The notes under the pieces: generated by a model
Seen by the model: only the letters and a program-made list of their open reading frames with translations
Database searches by the model: none
What the model was told of the DNA's origin: nothing
Made by a program: the position numbers and the translations under genes
Assembly: GCA_900313355.1 (NCBI GenBank)
Contig: OMQZ01000128.1
Coordinates: 1-8,278 of the forward strand
Direction of reading: 5' to 3'
Source: an uncultured Rhodospirillaceae bacterium
GTDB taxonomy: Bacteria > Pseudomonadota > Alphaproteobacteria > RF32 > CAG-239
DNA length: 8,278 nucleotides
Shown: in pieces, positions 7,445-8,278 of the stretch
Layout of the letters: every line of letters begins with the position of its first letter
How positions within the stretch are numbered: position 1 is the stretch's first letter

Positions 7445-7478
7445 AAAAACTTCTTTCATTAACTTGAAAGAAGTTTTT
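7445..7478 (+). terminator. Strong intrinsic terminator of the GT4 gene
   Basis: A perfect 13-bp stem pairs 7445-7457 (core ACTTCTTTC) with 7466-7478 (GAAAGAAGT). A further A-T pair closes it to a 6-base loop. The right arm ends in a run of six Ts. It starts 15 bases after the GT4 stop codon. The A-run at the left end means it could also stop minus-strand transcription, but no minus-strand gene ends here. Confidence 0.9.
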
Positions 7479-7553
7479 TATTTGTGATTCACCTAATATT
7501 AACCAAAAAGCGACATAATATTTGAAGTGTTTGAGTTAAAAAAGGAAAAGGAA

Positions 7554-7826
7554 ATGAAAAAAATTGCCCTTTTAGTTTTGTTTTGCATTATGTTGCCTGC
7601 CTGTCAGGAACTGGACGGCTTATTAAATCCGAACAACTCTGTTTATGTTATTCCTGAAGCTGATGATAGCCGTATGGTTGTCTTAAACACAAACACTCAT
7701 GTTTATCACGATACAAAATGCAAAATAGCTAAAAGCTGTTCAAAAAACTGTATTATGACAACAAAATCCGATGCAAAATATAAAGGCGCAACACCTTGTC
7801 AAAAATGTAATGGTGGAAACAAATAA
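7554..7826 (+). CDS. Small lipoprotein with Ada-like Cys-rich metal-binding motif
   Basis: Seen: 90 residues. MKKIALLVLFCIMLPAC is a lipoprotein signal peptide, with the lipobox LPAC placing the lipidated Cys at residue 17. The mature part has a strand-like VVLNTNTHVYH (42-52), then C56, C62, C66 and the closing PCQKC (81-85). The spacing V-x(n)-YH-x3-C ... A-x-x-x-G-A-T-P-C-x-x-C resembles the small zinc-binding module of the Ada N-terminal type also found in many secreted bacterial proteins. The start at 7554 is preferred over an in-frame GTG at 7527 because it puts the basic signal-peptide start first and has AAAGGA (7541-7546) 7 bases upstream. Inferred: a membrane-anchored periplasmic protein that may bind zinc through the cysteines. 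The extra Cys pair (62, 66) is unusual. Function unknown. A -10-like CATAAT lies at 7514-7519. The gene is followed after 17 bases by the HD gene. Confidence 0.8.
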   Translation: MKKIALLVLFCIMLPACQELDGLLNPNNSVYVIPEADDSRMVVLNTNTHVYHDTKCKIAKSCSKNCIMTTKSDAKYKGATPCQKCNGGNK

Positions 7827-7843
7827 ACAATTAAGAGGTTAAA

Positions 7844-8278
7844 ATGTCAGAAACAAACTCAAAAACAAACGATGACATCTATAAAACAAAAGTCAGAGCC
7901 ATTCAATATTTTGAAGAAGTCCTTATCCCGATTGTGAAAACATTCACACGTCAGACCATAAGAGGTTATCATGGCCTCGAACACACAGAACTTGTGGCAA
8001 TGAGAATTATTGATATTGCCATAAATGAAGGGTATACTGACTTTCATGCAGAGTTACTGCCTCTTCTGTTGGCCGCAGTTCTTCACGATTCTGCCAGAAC
8101 AGATGATTTATATAATGAAACACACGGGCCGGATGCTGCAACCCGCCCCGAGACACAAGCTTTTTTGGATAAATCAATCTTCAGATTAAGCGATATTCAA
8201 AAAATGGAAATCAAAAGTGCCATTGCAAAACATACAAATGTCATGCCGAGTTTATTTAAAAAGCGTCCGTATATTTTA
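7844..8278 (+). CDS. HD-domain metal-dependent phosphohydrolase (C-terminus off window)
   Basis: Seen: 145 codons are present and the frame is open to the right edge. The HD pattern is recognisable: H47 in YHGLEHTELVAMRI (42-55), the H81-D82 pair in AAVLHDSAR (77-85), H94 in the THGPDAA segment (93-99) and H130 in AIAKHT (126-131). The final metal-ligand Asp of the motif would lie beyond the window. Residues 1-20 are polar, with no signal peptide, so the protein is probably cytosolic. Known: HD proteins are metal-dependent phosphatases or phosphodiesterases acting on nucleotides or related phosphates; the substrate cannot be told from this fragment. AAGAGGT at 7833-7839 is a strong ribosome site, 4 bases from the ATG. 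The 17-base gap after the lipoprotein gene, with no terminator, suggests co-transcription, although the two products would be in different compartments. Confidence 0.85.
   Translation, partial: MSETNSKTNDDIYKTKVRAIQYFEEVLIPIVKTFTRQTIRGYHGLEHTELVAMRIIDIAINEGYTDFHAELLPLLLAAVLHDSARTDDLYNETHGPDAATRPETQAFLDKSIFRLSDIQKMEIKSAIAKHTNVMPSLFKKRPYIL

Noticed and set aside
7527..7553. Upstream GTG start for the lipoprotein
   Set aside because: It would add a charged 9-residue leader before the signal peptide and has no ribosome site, while the ATG at 7554 has both.
5906..8278. A single operon of GT4, lipoprotein and HD genes forming a sugar-phosphate pathway
   Set aside because: A strong terminator at 7445-7478 separates the GT4 gene from the other two, and the HD protein is not of the HAD type that usually partners SPS.

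Overview
The window looks like a piece of a low-GC, Gram-negative bacterial chromosome. The signs are a very large secreted, repeat-rich surface protein, a lipoprotein, sugar-nucleotide glycosyltransferases and good Shine-Dalgarno sites. An uncultured, host-associated (perhaps gut) lineage, possibly alphaproteobacterial, would fit the repeat adhesin and the bacterial fucosyltransferase. That placement is an impression only, because no rRNA or marker gene is present.

Layout: (1) Bases 1-3729, minus strand, are one uninterrupted reading frame of 1243 codons running off the left edge. It encodes a signal peptide, a long array of about 37-residue beta-helix-like modules, and a large domain that appears twice. 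(2) A 222-base divergent spacer leads to a plus-strand two-TM protein with a bacterial PH (bPH2/DUF304-like) domain at 3952-4629. (3) That gene meets, tail to tail with a 4-base overlap, a minus-strand family GT10 alpha-1,3-fucosyltransferase (4626-5741). (4) A second divergent spacer of 164 bases, with competing inverted repeats, separates it from a plus-strand GT4 glycosyltransferase of the sucrose-phosphate-synthase-like type (5906-7429), which ends at a strong intrinsic terminator. (5) A small lipoprotein with a Cys-rich Ada-like metal-binding pattern (7554-7826) and an HD-domain phosphohydrolase (7844 to the right edge) follow 17 bases apart and probably form an operon.

The left two thirds have a cell-surface theme: a giant adhesin-like protein, a membrane PH-domain protein and a fucosyltransferase able to decorate surface glycans. 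The GT4 enzyme more likely makes a soluble disaccharide phosphate such as sucrose-6-phosphate or mannosylfructose phosphate, or a related glycoside. No matching phosphatase is visible. No RNA gene, insertion sequence, CRISPR array or phage gene was seen. I did not find a clearly new multi-gene system. The most distinctive objects are the modular adhesin and the orphan SPS-like enzyme.
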